64,000 nt of DNA from G963668185 sp965237445 (GTDB taxonomy: Bacteria > Chloroflexota > Dehalococcoidia > Lucifugimonadales > G963668185), in the NCBI GenBank assembly GCA_965237445.1, contig OZ250142.1, positions 620,001 through 684,000 on the forward strand, in the 5' to 3' direction. A program made the position numbers and the translations under genes. This document shows, piece after piece, positions 37,354-46,578 of the stretch. Positions within the stretch are counted from its first letter, which is position 1. The number at the start of each line of letters is the position of its first letter. The notes under the pieces are model-generated. The model had not been told where the DNA came from. It saw only the letters and a program-made list of their open reading frames with translations, and ran no database searches.

Positions 37354-39029
37354 TCAAAGGCCAGCACGCAATCGGCGTGACCGGACGCCTTCAAGCTCGC
37401 GACGGTCGACATACCGGCCCACAGTGCCGCCTTCCATGCCCCAGATGCCAGTGGCGTACCTGTCAATGAGGGCGCGATCGTGGACAGCCATCAGCACCGT
37501 TCCCGGGAAGGCCTCGAGGGCCTCTTCGAAGCGTTCTCTGGAGGGGATGTCCAGGTGATTCACGGGCTCGTCCAGCACAAGTAAGTTTGCCCCCTCAAGC
37601 ACCAGCTTCGCGAGCAGCAGCCGGCCCTTTGACCGTAACTGAGGCTACCGACGGGCAGAAGGGGATCATCACCCTCGAACAGGTACAGGTGAAGCATTGT
37701 CCTTGCCTCAGTCTCAGAAAGGTTCGCCGCGCCTCTGACCGTGTCCAGAGCCGACGTGTTCCAGTCCAGCCCGGCCTGGTCCTGCGGCATGTAGCCGATC
37801 CTTACGTTTGAGCCAATCCGTGCCGAACCGGAAGACGGGGTCATGTTCTCAGCTACGATCCGCAGGAGCGTGGTCTTGCCGCATCCGTTGGGGCCCAGGA
37901 GCGCGATACGCTCACCGTGCTCCAGGACGAGATCAGCATGCCGGAACAGCCAGCGACCGTCGAACTCCTGGCCGACGTCCTCCAAGACGAGCACACGCGA
38001 GCCCCCGCGTAGCATCCGGCCGAAGTCCAACTTCAAGGTCCACTCCGCCTTCGGGCGCTCCACTCGGTCCGTGGATGCAAGCATTCGCTCCAGCCGAGTC
38101 TCCCGCGCCTTGGCCTTCTGAGCAACCTTCTTGGCACGCCGCCGGTAGAAGTCGTGTTTGGTGTTGGTCTCGGTACGAAGGGCTGTCTGCTTGGTCCTCG
38201 CGATGTCCTGCCGCAATCTCCTCGTTTCCACCTCCTGGTCTTTCCACGCCGCCGTCTGCTTCTCGAGTTCCCTCTCCTTGATGAGGCGATGCTCTGAGTA
38301 GTTGCCTGGAAACGCCGTCAGGCCCAATCTTTGATCGTTCAGTTCCAGGATGCGCGTAACGGCGCCGTCCAGAAACGTCCGGTCGTGGGACACGATTAGA
38401 GCCGCGCCTTCGTAAGCTGAGAGCCAAGTCTCCAGCCATTCGAGCGCCTCGATATCCAGGTGGTTCGTGGGCTCGTCCAGCAGCAGCACCGAGGGCTCGG
38501 AAGCGATAACGCCCGCGAGGCCAGCACGAGTACGCTGGCCTCCGCTCAGCACCGAAAGCGGCGTGTCTTCAGGCACTGCTCCGAGGCCGAGCCCTTCGAG
38601 CACGGCGGCAATCCGCTGGTCGACATTCGTAACCACCGAGGGCCTCGAATTCGTCGTGGGCTCGGCCGTATACCTGTCGATCAGAGCATCGAGTTTGGCG
38701 CCGGCAGCCTTCGTCATCTTGTGCTCGATCGACAGGAGAGCGGATTGCGCCTGGCCGTGTTCCGCCAAGCCCCGCCGAACGACGCTTCCGAGTGTCTGAG
38801 CAGTGTCCGCTTCGAACCCTTGAGGCAATAGAGCGGACGAGCCTCCGCTCAGGACCACCTGGCCCGAGTCGGCCTGCTCGATGCCCGCGATGATCCGCAG
38901 CAGAGTGGACTTACCGGACCCATTCGCTCCGATGAGACCCGCACGTTCACCAGGGTTGACTACGAAAGAGACGGCTTTCAGAACGACTTCTGAGCCGTAA
39001 CTCTTGGAGACTTCTATGGCCTGGAGCAT
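37354..39029 (-). pseudogene. ABC-F family ATPase with a single-base frameshift
   Basis: From the ATG at 39029 the protein has two tandem ATPase domains of the ABC-F (translation factor or antibiotic resistance) type: Walker A GANGSGKST and GPNGCGKTT, signatures LSGGQRTRAGLAG and SYGQRA, and Walker B LLLDEPTNHLDIEA. A charged linker near residues 240-330 joins the domains. Near 37621-37627 one C is missing: SYGQRA would continue as RLLLAKLVLEGANLLVLDEP in the next frame, which carries on to the stop at 37354. Read as is, the protein stops at 37560 and lacks the second Walker B. The two pieces together give a normal ABC-F length. Real inactivation and a base error cannot be told apart. Confidence 0.85.
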
Positions 39030-39212
39030 TCTCAACCTTCCCTTGGCAAACCGATCAGTCCGGTCCCCGCAGGGACCGGCGAGGCGGTGGGAAAGTGAGC
39101 GCTGACAGGGCATCCCGAGGCTCCCACCGCAGTGGGACGTGCCACGGCATCGTTGAGGTACGCGTTACCTCAGGCCTCTCTAAAACGGCCTATGGAAGGC
39201 GAACCGGATTGC

Positions 39213-39282
39213 CATGGCAGCTAGCTGAGCCTCAAGGGATGGCGGCTCCTTGCAGTTTGGTCGCATCGGCCCGCATCAGCCG
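39213..39282. repeat. Degenerate coding remnant, copy 1
   Basis: About 70 bases here match 40268-40335 with many small changes. On the minus strand this copy reads KEPPSLEAQLAAM and the other reads KEPLSLEAQLAAM, so both look like remains of the same unknown protein C-terminus. Confidence 0.65.
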
Positions 39283-39446
39283 AGACATGGCGGGAGGTCC
39301 CGATGCTCCATCAAGCATAGCACGCGGCGACCGAGTCTTCTGATGGTGTGGCCAAAGCAGTCTTCAGTCGGGGTTGACATCGGTCCGGAGGTGTCACCAC
39401 TCATGTTCTCCACTTCTGCGTTTTCCCATCACGACAGGGGTGGGAA

Positions 39447-39523
39447 TTGAGCCTGCCCGCCCGCAAATGCCTTCAAGTCCCTTCACGCGGACAACGTGAA
39501 GGGCTTCTTACGGGCAGGCTCAA
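39447..39523. repeat. Nested inverted repeat
   Basis: Outer arms ttgagcctgcccg (39447-39459) and cgggcaggctcaa (39511-39523) pair over 13 bases. Inner arms cccttcacg (39479-39487) and cgtgaaggg (39495-39503) pair over nine. The whole can fold into a long stem-loop. It might be a terminator, an IS end or a REP-like element. Confidence 0.7.
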
Positions 39524-39587
39524 ACAGGTAGCCGCAACGCGCCAGAGGCCAGTTGTGTCGAAAAAAAGTGTTCCATTTTGTTCCATT

Positions 39588-39600
39588 TCGTAGCTGGGGA
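39588..39600. repeat. Short dispersed word ttcgtagctgggg
   Basis: The same 13 bases occur at 10131-10143. In both places they follow a tandem of similar short words (gttccattttgttccat here, tgtaacattccgtaact there). Confidence 0.6.
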
Positions 39601-39886
39601 CCGGTGAGACGCGGGGCGGCATCGGAACACCTTTGGAACATGAATGGGGCAGATTTGGGGCACAATGGAACATCAGGGCGCGGCCCTGGACCCATAAAAA
39701 GTGCGGGAACCGGATGGCAGGCTGCAAGCGCTCGCTGCTTTGCGGTTGGTGTGTGATCTTGGTTGCATGCATCTAGCTTAGCACGGATGTGCGCCGTAGG
39801 TAAGTGCCCGCATGACATCATGATTTTGGTTACCCAAATGGAGAATGCACCTCAAAATTGCGGTTACCCAACATGGGGAGGTAACC

Positions 39887-39994
39887 GTGAACAGAGTGAG
39901 CGTTCGGGAGTACGTCGCGCGGCAGCACGACAGGTATCGCAAAGCTTCCGGATTCATGAGGTCAATTCTCATCTCCGGTAGCCATCGATTTTGA
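39887..39994 (+). pseudogene. Transposase N-terminal fragment (IS remnant)
   Basis: A GTG after GGGGAGG starts a 35-codon frame reading VNRVSVREYVARQHDRYRKA, which resembles the N-terminus of an integrase-core transposase family beginning SVREYVxRQxxRY. The conserved continuation is missing and the frame ends at once. Just upstream the word ggttaccca occurs twice (about 39827 and 39862) around gagaatgcacctcaaaatt, which looks like an IS end. Confidence 0.55.
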
Positions 39995-40049
39995 GGTCAC
40001 AGGAAGGCGTGCGGCGGACGGGGTGTCTGTGCTCCGAGAGCGTGTGCAG

Positions 40050-40248
40050 TTAGAACTCGTTGCGCATTTTGACCGGAATGCCGGTACGTAGCGATTCCCA
40101 GCAAGCGAGGCCGGTCGACAAAACGCGCGCGCCCTCCCAGACGCCGACCCAAGGCCGCGCTCCGTTCAGGACGCAGTCGGCCATGTGACGCAACATCACG
40201 ATCATCTCGCCGTAGTGGCCGCCGAGACGCAACTATGTATGGTATGCG
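40050..40248 (-). pseudogene. Truncated duplicate of the 3' end of the Gfo/Idh oxidoreductase gene
   Basis: About 195 bases match 41027-41226 with roughly 16 mismatches by eye. The reading frame is intact (GGHYGEMIVMLRHMADCVLNG to MRNEF) but covers only the last 60 codons of the full gene, which lies 0.8 kb away in the same direction. A Uma2-type gene lies between the two copies. Confidence 0.88.
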
Positions 40249-40267
40249 GCTGGAGAACTGCGGTTGT

Positions 40268-40335
40268 CATGGCAGCTAGCTGTGCTTCAAGCGAGAGCGG
40301 CTCCTTGTAGATTGGCCCCGCGGCCCGGGCAGGCC
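40268..40335. repeat. Degenerate coding remnant, copy 2
   Basis: The partner of 39213-39282. It directly follows the truncated oxidoreductase copy. Its minus-strand frame is open from 40387, reading YPTLHIDDTARPARAAGPIYKEPLSLEAQ in part (given here in two pieces: YPTLHIDDTARP and IYKEPLSLEAQ). Confidence 0.6.
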
Positions 40336-40416
40336 GCGCCGTGTCGTCGATGTGCAAGGTAGGGTAGGCTACAATTCTGGCTTGCACCGCCTGAATGATG
40401 GCAAGAGGATTTGAAC

Positions 40417-40974
40417 ATGACCACTACAGTTCAGAAACTGATCACTGCTGAAGACTTGCTGCGACTGGACAGGCAGGGTGTACGAGGCGAGCTGATCCGG
40501 GGGGTGCTTTGCGAGGCCATGCCAACGGGACACGAGCACGGCAAGATTGTTTTCAAGTTGGGCGCGAGACTTGTGAACTTCGTAGATCCGCGCAGACTGG
40601 GGACGGTGGTCGGTTCCGACTCAGCCGTCTGGCTTGAACGCGATCCCGATACCGTGCGAGAGCCCGACATAGCCTACTTCTCTACAGAAAAGATTCCATT
40701 GAACGCCAGGGTAATCGGCTATGCAGAGGTGGTCCCAGACCTCGTGGTTGAGGTTGCGTCTCCGAACGACAGCCGCCCTGAAGTTAACGACAAGGCACTC
40801 ATGTGGCTTCGATACGGAGTGGGGTTGGTCTGGGCCATCCATCCCGATACCCGGACTGTCGACGAGTATCGGGAAGGCCACCCTGTAAAGACGCTCATCG
40901 CCGCGGACACGCTCAATGGAGCGGGGGCACTGCCAGGCTTCACTTGCGCCGTGAGCGACCTGTTCAACGCTTAA
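40417..40974 (+). CDS. Uma2 family (DUF820) putative restriction-endonuclease-fold protein
   Basis: A 185-residue PD-(D/E)xK fold protein from the ATG at 40417, with AAGAGG eight bases upstream. Features are ITAEDLLRL, GVRGELIRGVLCEAMPTGHEHG, REPDIAYFS, PDLVVEVASPNDSRPEVNDKALMWLRYGVGLVWAI and the closing GAGALPGFTCAVSDLF. The family is abundant in cyanobacteria and Chloroflexi and its function is not established. It lies between a full oxidoreductase gene and its truncated copy, which suggests it came in with a rearrangement. Confidence 0.88.
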   Translation: MTTTVQKLITAEDLLRLDRQGVRGELIRGVLCEAMPTGHEHGKIVFKLGARLVNFVDPRRLGTVVGSDSAVWLERDPDTVREPDIAYFSTEKIPLNARVIGYAEVVPDLVVEVASPNDSRPEVNDKALMWLRYGVGLVWAIHPDTRTVDEYREGHPVKTLIAADTLNGAGALPGFTCAVSDLFNA

Positions 40975-41026
40975 GGTAACCTCGCAGCTAATCGCTTCTG
41001 AATGACGGAGCCCGTCGCACAAGTAG

Positions 41027-42046
41027 CTAGAACTCGTTGCGCACCTTGATCGGAATGCCGGTGCGGAGCGATTCCCAGCAAGCGAGGCCGGTCGACACAA
41101 CGCGCGCGCCCTCCCGGACGCCGACCCAAGGCCGCGCGCCGTTAAGGACACAGTTGGCCATGTGACGCAACATCACGATCATTTCGCCGTAGTGGCCGCC
41201 GTGAGGCAACTGCGTATGGTACGCGCGCTCCGGCAGATCGCCCTCGGCATCGAGCGTTTTAACATGATCGCGAATCGTACCCTTCGTGCCATAGACGGTG
41301 AGACTGTTCATACGCTCGCCGCCGGGATGGACCAAGCCGAGCAGGTTCGCGACGCGGCCGATCTTTCCGCTGACGAACTTGGCGTTGATGAAGAAGCAGT
41401 CCTCCTGCGGGTACTCCGGAGCTACGCCGCTGCGCAGACCCACGCAGTGGACCTCTTCAATATCTCCCATGAACCAGCGCAGCAAGTCTATGGGGTGGCA
41501 TGCGCCTCCCAAGATGAGGTCCTGCGGCATGGTGGTGCGCCACGGAGTCTTCTTGTAGACGGGACGCAAGTCGTGGACGTAATGGGCTTCCGCCATAAAG
41601 AGGTCGCCGATTTCGCCGGCATCACAAGCGCGCTTGGCATCGACAAAGTCAAGGCGCCCTCGCATCGACTGGCTCACCAAGAGCACGAGTCCGGTGCGGT
41701 CCACAGCCTCGACCACGCTCTCGACCTCCTGCATCGTGTAGACCATGGACTTTGTGACCATCACGTGCTTGCCGTTTTCCAGCGCTGTCAGTATCTGCTT
41801 CTCATGCAGCGGGCCGGGCGTGTAGATGCCGATGATGTCGACGTCGTCGCGCGCTGCCAGCTCGTCGAAGTCCGTGGTGACCGCACCGATTCCGTGCTTC
41901 CTGGCCGTGGCATCGAGCAACTGCTCGTTCGTGTCGCAGAGTGCTGTCACACGGACCGGCAGTTCGTGCACAGGGTCGTTGGCCTGCAGCAGCGTATCTC
42001 CATGGCCCAACCCGGCCAGTCCAAGTCTAAGTGTAGTCACGTCCAT
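41027..42046 (-). CDS. Gfo/Idh/MocA family oxidoreductase
   Basis: A 339-residue NAD(P)-dependent sugar or polyol dehydrogenase-like protein. The N-terminal Rossmann domain starts LRLGLAGLGHGDTLLQ; the family EKP motif is replaced here by VTKSMVYT in HVMVTKSMVYT. The C-terminal domain has GGACHPIDLLRWFMGD with the conserved H-x-x-D. The substrate is unknown. Its start overlaps the acetyltransferase gene upstream by 20 bases. Confidence 0.88.
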   Translation of the reverse strand: MDVTTLRLGLAGLGHGDTLLQANDPVHELPVRVTALCDTNEQLLDATARKHGIGAVTTDFDELAARDDVDIIGIYTPGPLHEKQILTALENGKHVMVTKSMVYTMQEVESVVEAVDRTGLVLLVSQSMRGRLDFVDAKRACDAGEIGDLFMAEAHYVHDLRPVYKKTPWRTTMPQDLILGGACHPIDLLRWFMGDIEEVHCVGLRSGVAPEYPQEDCFFINAKFVSGKIGRVANLLGLVHPGGERMNSLTVYGTKGTIRDHVKTLDAEGDLPERAYHTQLPHGGHYGEMIVMLRHMANCVLNGARPWVGVREGARVVSTGLACWESLRTGIPIKVRNEF

Positions 42047-42608
42047 ACTCCTTCAGCTTCTGGTAAACGGCCGCCCAGCGCGCCGGCATGTCCTCCCTGT
42101 TCATGACCGGCACGAAGCCCATGGACAGATAGATGTGTATTGCCGGCAGCCTCCAGTCGTCAGAGTTGAGCGAGACCGCCTTGCACCCGCGAGATACAAG
42201 GAACCTGGCGACTTCCGTACACGTGGCCCGACCGAGGCCCTTACCCCGATGGTCCGGGTGAGTGACCACGTAGTCAATCACACCTTCATCCGAAGGGTCC
42301 GCGCCACTGACTGCGGTCATTGGCGGCCGGTTCGAGACTCTCGAGGCGAAGGTGGCCGCCACGATCCGACCCTGGTGCTCAATCAGGCTCGATCCCTCGC
42401 GACGTTCGGGAACTTCCAGGAACTGCTGTACCTGCGCCTCGTCCCAGCTCTCGAAACCCCCTTCTTGTAGCGCCGCAGCCCAACTTGCCGCGTCCCCGTC
42501 TCGATAAGCACGAGCGATGTATCCTGCCGGCAAGGACACGTCCGGAAGCGCGTCGACTCCCGCCGCAAGTATCACCATGGAGAGCTGCTCGGGGGGAAGG
42601 TCAGGCAT
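42027..42608 (-). CDS. GNAT family N-acetyltransferase
   Basis: A 193-residue GNAT enzyme from the ATG at 42608 (the open frame reaches 42650). The acetyl-CoA motif is YVVTHPDHRGKGLGRATCTEV, followed by CKAVSLNSDDWRLPAIHIYLSMGFVPVM. It overlaps the Gfo/Idh gene by 20 bases, so both are probably made from one mRNA. The substrate is unknown. Confidence 0.88.
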   Translation of the reverse strand: MPDLPPEQLSMVILAAGVDALPDVSLPAGYIARAYRDGDAASWAAALQEGGFESWDEAQVQQFLEVPERREGSSLIEHQGRIVAATFASRVSNRPPMTAVSGADPSDEGVIDYVVTHPDHRGKGLGRATCTEVARFLVSRGCKAVSLNSDDWRLPAIHIYLSMGFVPVMNREDMPARWAAVYQKLKEYGRDYT

Positions 42609-42775
42609 GGGGCAATGATAACGCTGTGAAGCAGAACCTGGTATTGCCATAAGGCCCGCTCTTGAGTCTCAGTGCTGCTGATCGTCACACTGCTGCCAAC
42701 ATTGAGACATGCGCAGGCCCTCCTGCACGTTATTGCGTGTCTCAAGAATATAAATATCGCTGGTAGAATCGGGCT

Positions 42776-43372
42776 ATGCGTCAAGTTCGCCTGGTCCACT
42801 GGAAGCCGGAAGAAGCACAGCGCCGGATCGACCAACTGGCGGAAGCCGGATATGACGTGGCGTACGAGCCCGTCACCCCCAGCGTACTGCGCGCTCTTGC
42901 CAAAGACGTTCCGGAGGCTTTCGTGATCGACTTGACGCGGCTGCCGTCCCATGGCCGAGACGTGGCCCTTCACATCCGTGAGAGGAAGGCAACACGTTTT
43001 GTGCCGATAGTGTTCCTCGGGGGCGCTCCTGACAAGGTCAGCCGGACGCGCGAATCGCTGCCCGACGCCACGTACGCAGCATGGGAAGACGCCGCACACG
43101 CAATCGAGGACGCAATTGCCAGTCCTCCCGAGAACCCGATAGTCCCAGCATCCACACTCGCTGGCTACTCCGGCACGCCTCTTCCCAAGAAGCTTGGCAT
43201 CAAGGAAGGTACGATTGTTGGGCTGGTCGACGCACCGCCCGGATTCGAGCAGACCCTGGGGAAGTTGCCGGAACGAGCAGAGGTCCGCCGGGGCTTCGAC
43301 GGTAGGCCGGAAATTATCATCCTTGAGTTCACGATGCCTGAGGAGCGAAGAAGGCGCGGGGTCGTTACTTGA
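42776..43372 (+). CDS. DUF3052-like protein with an N-terminal receiver-like domain
   Basis: A 198-residue protein. Residues 1-110 look like a response-regulator-like fold (VRLVHWKPEEAQRRIDQL, FVIDLTRLPSHGRDVALHIRERKATRFVPIVFLGG), with the aspartate of VIDLTRL at the phospho-acceptor place. From about residue 125, YSGTPLPKKLGIKEGTIVGLVDAP and FEQTLGKLPERAEVRRG match the start of DUF3052. The usual DUF3052 C-terminus is absent: the frame stops after PEERRRRGVVT, and the next frame continues GSLLESERLAGVDYK. A frameshift or truncation is possible. TAGAAT six bases before the ATG hints at a leaderless mRNA. Confidence 0.7.
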   Translation: MRQVRLVHWKPEEAQRRIDQLAEAGYDVAYEPVTPSVLRALAKDVPEAFVIDLTRLPSHGRDVALHIRERKATRFVPIVFLGGAPDKVSRTRESLPDATYAAWEDAAHAIEDAIASPPENPIVPASTLAGYSGTPLPKKLGIKEGTIVGLVDAPPGFEQTLGKLPERAEVRRGFDGRPEIIILEFTMPEERRRRGVVT

Positions 43373-43891
43373 GTCGGAGCGCCTGGCCGGAGTCGACTAC
43401 AAGATCTGCGCTAGACGCCAGCCTGCTCTTCGCACGCCGCAAGGTTGGCTGACGGAGGGCGTCAGCCAGCTCTTTGGCTCACACCGGAGGTCCCGTATTG
43501 AGCCGAAGATGATGAACAGTTAATGTCTCTTCCCGCCGGCTTTTTTCTACGTCGTTACGGACGATATGTTCATGGGCGAGCTGAAATAGCGGGATTGTGT
43601 GGTCCGGGGAAGGCGTGAAAGAGATCTGGCGCTCGCGGAACATCACCCACGACAGATTTCAATAGACGCCTATCGTTTGTCTATGGACGGATGATTACTG
43701 ATGGAAAGATCCCCACGCCGGATGGGATAATCACCTCTCCGTCAAGAATCGTGGCTAGAGGCTTACACTTCGATCAACCAAGAGACACAGTAAAGGTAGC
43801 GTTATGAGGGCCTCGCCGCTATCGACGCCACCTGGTCGGGACGCTGACCCGAAGGAAGGCTGGCCAGTCGTAGAGGCTGTTGGCCGACCGG
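43373..43891. other. Intergenic region between convergent genes
   Basis: About 520 bases with no convincing gene. A 9-bp perfect hairpin (tggctgacg, gaggg, cgtcagcca) at 43446-43468 could stop transcription from the left. A T-rich run is near 43540. Confidence 0.55.
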
Positions 43892-45055
43892 CTACCCTCT
43901 CTCGGGCGGCGCTGTCCAGCCGTACTCCTCGCGCCAGTTGGGACCCACGTCAGCGAAGCGGCTCAGCCGGTAGTTTTCAACCGGCAGCGACGTCTCTCCG
44001 TTACGCGCCAGTTCCGCGATGGCCTTGCCGTGGGCGGGCGACAGTCCGAATCCGTCGGCGGACGCGGTCGCGACAATGAAGTTAGAAGGCTCGGGCAGGA
44101 AGTCTATGATTGGGAACTCATCCGGGGACTGCTCCACCACGCAGGACCAGCTTCTGAGCACTCCCATGTCGGCAGCGCCCGGGAACAGCTCCATCAGCCG
44201 CCTGCCGATGTTGCGAATCAGCGGTGTGTTCAGCCGTTCGGGCGTCTCGTTGTCCACGTCCACCCACTCCTGGTTGCCACCGCCGTATGCGAGGTTGCCT
44301 CGCTCGGTCTGGCGCCCGTAAAGGCCGTTACCCATCAGGGCGCCCTCCCACATGCGCTCTACCGGCGTGGTTACGATAATTTCCACCCGGCCGGGAGATA
44401 GCGGAACGAACCCACCGACCATTTCGGCCAAGATGCCTGTCTGCGGACCCGCCGCGTCTACGACTACATCGCAGCCGATGTCTCCGCGGGTGGTCTCTAC
44501 GGCAACCACCTTATTCCCCTCAACCTTGAAGCCTGTTGCCTTGGTGTGCTGGTAGATGCGGCCGCCGTGGTCCTCAACGGCCCAAGCATAAGCCTGCACC
44601 GTTCGCTGCGGGTTGGCATGTCCCGCGTCGGGGTCATACCAACCGCCTCTGATCTCGGGGCTGATTATCGGGACCCACTCTCGGACCGTCTGCGAGTCGA
44701 GGATTTCAGTACGCCAGCCGAGGCTGTTGTCCCGCGCCGCCCCGGTCTTGATGTGCTCCATATCCACATCGTCCAGTGCGGCGGCAACCGTGCCGCGGAC
44801 GAATTCACAAGGGTAGCCCAACTCCTCCTCCAGCGTGTGCCAGAGGCGCGTCTCTTCGTAGCCCATGGGGCCGCCGCCCTTCACGCCGCGGTGATAGGCG
44901 CATATCCCGCCGTTGCGGCTCGACGCCTCGTAGCCGACCACGCCCTTCTCGACCACTACTGTGTCCACACCGGCGCGGGCCAGGAACCATGCGGCGGCGA
45001 GGCCGGTGACGCCGGCACCTATGACTACGACATCGGCTCCGTCCAAATGCGCCAT
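43892..45055 (-). CDS. FAD-dependent oxidoreductase of the DAO (sarcosine/glycine oxidase) family
   Basis: A 387-residue flavoenzyme with the dinucleotide-binding start DVVVIGAGVTGLAAAWFLARAGVDTVVVEKG, GYEASSRNGG, and a C-terminal FAD region NFIVATASADGFGLSPAHGKAIAELA. Relatives oxidise N-methylated or D-amino acids. The Rieske oxygenase gene is 66 bases upstream on the same strand. The pair recalls oxidative demethylation systems for betaine-like compounds, but the substrate is an inference. Confidence 0.88.
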   Translation of the reverse strand: MAHLDGADVVVIGAGVTGLAAAWFLARAGVDTVVVEKGVVGYEASSRNGGICAYHRGVKGGGPMGYEETRLWHTLEEELGYPCEFVRGTVAAALDDVDMEHIKTGAARDNSLGWRTEILDSQTVREWVPIISPEIRGGWYDPDAGHANPQRTVQAYAWAVEDHGGRIYQHTKATGFKVEGNKVVAVETTRGDIGCDVVVDAAGPQTGILAEMVGGFVPLSPGRVEIIVTTPVERMWEGALMGNGLYGRQTERGNLAYGGGNQEWVDVDNETPERLNTPLIRNIGRRLMELFPGAADMGVLRSWSCVVEQSPDEFPIIDFLPEPSNFIVATASADGFGLSPAHGKAIAELARNGETSLPVENYRLSRFADVGPNWREEYGWTAPPERG

Positions 45056-45121
45056 GAACTGGCCTCCCTCAGACTTCCGCTCGGCTGAGTGTACTCAGGA
45101 CTCTGAGATTACCGGGAGTGC

Positions 45122-46309
45122 TCAGCCGGACATGCTGATGCCGACCTGGGACAAGACTCCGTCGCCTTCGAGGCACTGCACGACCCACTCATTGAAGTTG
45201 TGCGGGCCGAATTCCTGCGGCACAAAGATGCTGGACTCGAACCGGTTCGAGCGGATACCCGACTGCTGCCACTGGCAGTTTCGAGCGTCTTGCCGGTTCG
45301 TGATGTCCCACATCTCCACGTACTTGTCCAGGTTGAAGTCCGGAAGCTCCATGCTCTCCGCCTCGAAGAGCCAGTCGTACACCATTCGCACGCTTTCCGG
45401 CCCTGTGGGAAACATGATGTGCGAGTTAATGTAATCCGGGTGGATGTTCAGGAACAGGTTCGGCCTCATCACTCCACCGGTGTAGATGATGTCGCGCTCC
45501 TCTTCGCTGAGGCCGCGGAAAGGCGGTATCTCGGACGTGCCGTCCATCGTCATCGTGGCCGCACCGGACAGGTATCGTGAGCCTATCTCCTCGATCGCGT
45601 TGCCGAACTCGTCCTCTTTAATGCCCCACTGGCCGCCGTCCGAGTCCGAGACCACGATGCTGCAGTACTCCGGGTGCACCGTAGGGCAATGGAAGCACTC
45701 CGCGAAGTTCTCAAACAGCAGCTTCCAGTTCGCCTTCACGTCCAAAACGATTCGCTTGCCGAGCTGCAGGTTTTCCATGTGGTAGTTCTCGAACCGGGAA
45801 GGCATGTTGCCCAACACGCTCGAAAGCGGAGGCGCTTTGTCGCCCGCCAGGTTCAGGAAGAGAAACCCGGCCCACGTGTCCACGGCTACGTTGTAGAGCG
45901 AGTAGTCCGTCATGTCGAAGTCGGCCGACTCCAGTTGGTGCGGAGTAGCTATTAGGCCGCCGTCCAGGCTGTACGTCCAGGCGTGGTACGGGCAGACAAT
46001 GGACCCGCCCTGGAATGACCCTGTCTCCTCCGTGCAGAGGATCGAGCCACGGTGCCGGCAGGTGTTGTGGAATGCTCCAAGCTCACCCTTGAGGTCCCGG
46101 ACCACCATGACGTTCTGACGTCCGACCGTGAAGGTCTTATAGTCCCTGGGATTAGGTACTTCGTCCGTGCGGCCCACGGCCACCCACATGTTGTAGTAGA
46201 ACACTTCGAGCTCACGCTCGTAGTGATCCGGGTCGTAGAGGTACTTTCCCGGGAAACCCTTTTTCGTCGTCTCAAGACGCTGGAAGTAGCTGTAACTGGG
46301 GGCCTGCAT
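45122..46309 (-). CDS. Rieske non-heme iron oxygenase, alpha subunit
   Basis: A 395-residue ring-hydroxylating or demethylating oxygenase. The Rieske [2Fe-2S] ligands are Cys84, His86, Cys106 and His109 (TCRHRGS and CPYHAW). The mononuclear iron motif is ENFAECFHCPTVHPEY, the form typical of the choline monooxygenase/GbcA branch. Electrons must come from a reductase not encoded here. It should form an operon with the following FAD oxidoreductase. Confidence 0.92.
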   Translation of the reverse strand: MQAPSYSYFQRLETTKKGFPGKYLYDPDHYERELEVFYYNMWVAVGRTDEVPNPRDYKTFTVGRQNVMVVRDLKGELGAFHNTCRHRGSILCTEETGSFQGGSIVCPYHAWTYSLDGGLIATPHQLESADFDMTDYSLYNVAVDTWAGFLFLNLAGDKAPPLSSVLGNMPSRFENYHMENLQLGKRIVLDVKANWKLLFENFAECFHCPTVHPEYCSIVVSDSDGGQWGIKEDEFGNAIEEIGSRYLSGAATMTMDGTSEIPPFRGLSEEERDIIYTGGVMRPNLFLNIHPDYINSHIMFPTGPESVRMVYDWLFEAESMELPDFNLDKYVEMWDITNRQDARNCQWQQSGIRSNRFESSIFVPQEFGPHNFNEWVVQCLEGDGVLSQVGISMSG

Positions 46310-46578
46310 TTTTTCTCCTTTGCTTATCTAAAGACCGAATATTTGACCGTACACGATCAATGTTCCCACGATGGTACTTGCGATATTGTGGTTGTCAAGC
46401 GTTCACAGGGTAATCGGAACGGAAGAGCCGCCCCTGCCGGGACAATCGGCGGTCTACTCCGACCGCCACCAATGTTCCTCGACGGTAGTTACTGGCCAGC
46501 CGTTGTCAAGCAAATCCGGAGGTGGGACTGTTGGTACCACACTGCAATCGGCCGAACCATAATCGACAAGCTTGGCGT

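Larger units (their letters stand above)
39030..40416. other. Gene-poor decayed region of 1.4 kb
   Basis: No complete gene is seen. The stretch holds two copies of a coding-like remnant, nested inverted repeats, the start of a transposase gene, and a truncated second copy of the 3' end of the Gfo/Idh oxidoreductase gene at 41 kb. These point to past insertions and rearrangement. Confidence 0.75.

Noticed and set aside
39030..39360. T-box or attenuator leader of the ABC-F gene
   Set aside because: I looked for the T-box core and specifier loop on the minus strand and did not find them. The segment is better explained by a decayed coding remnant.
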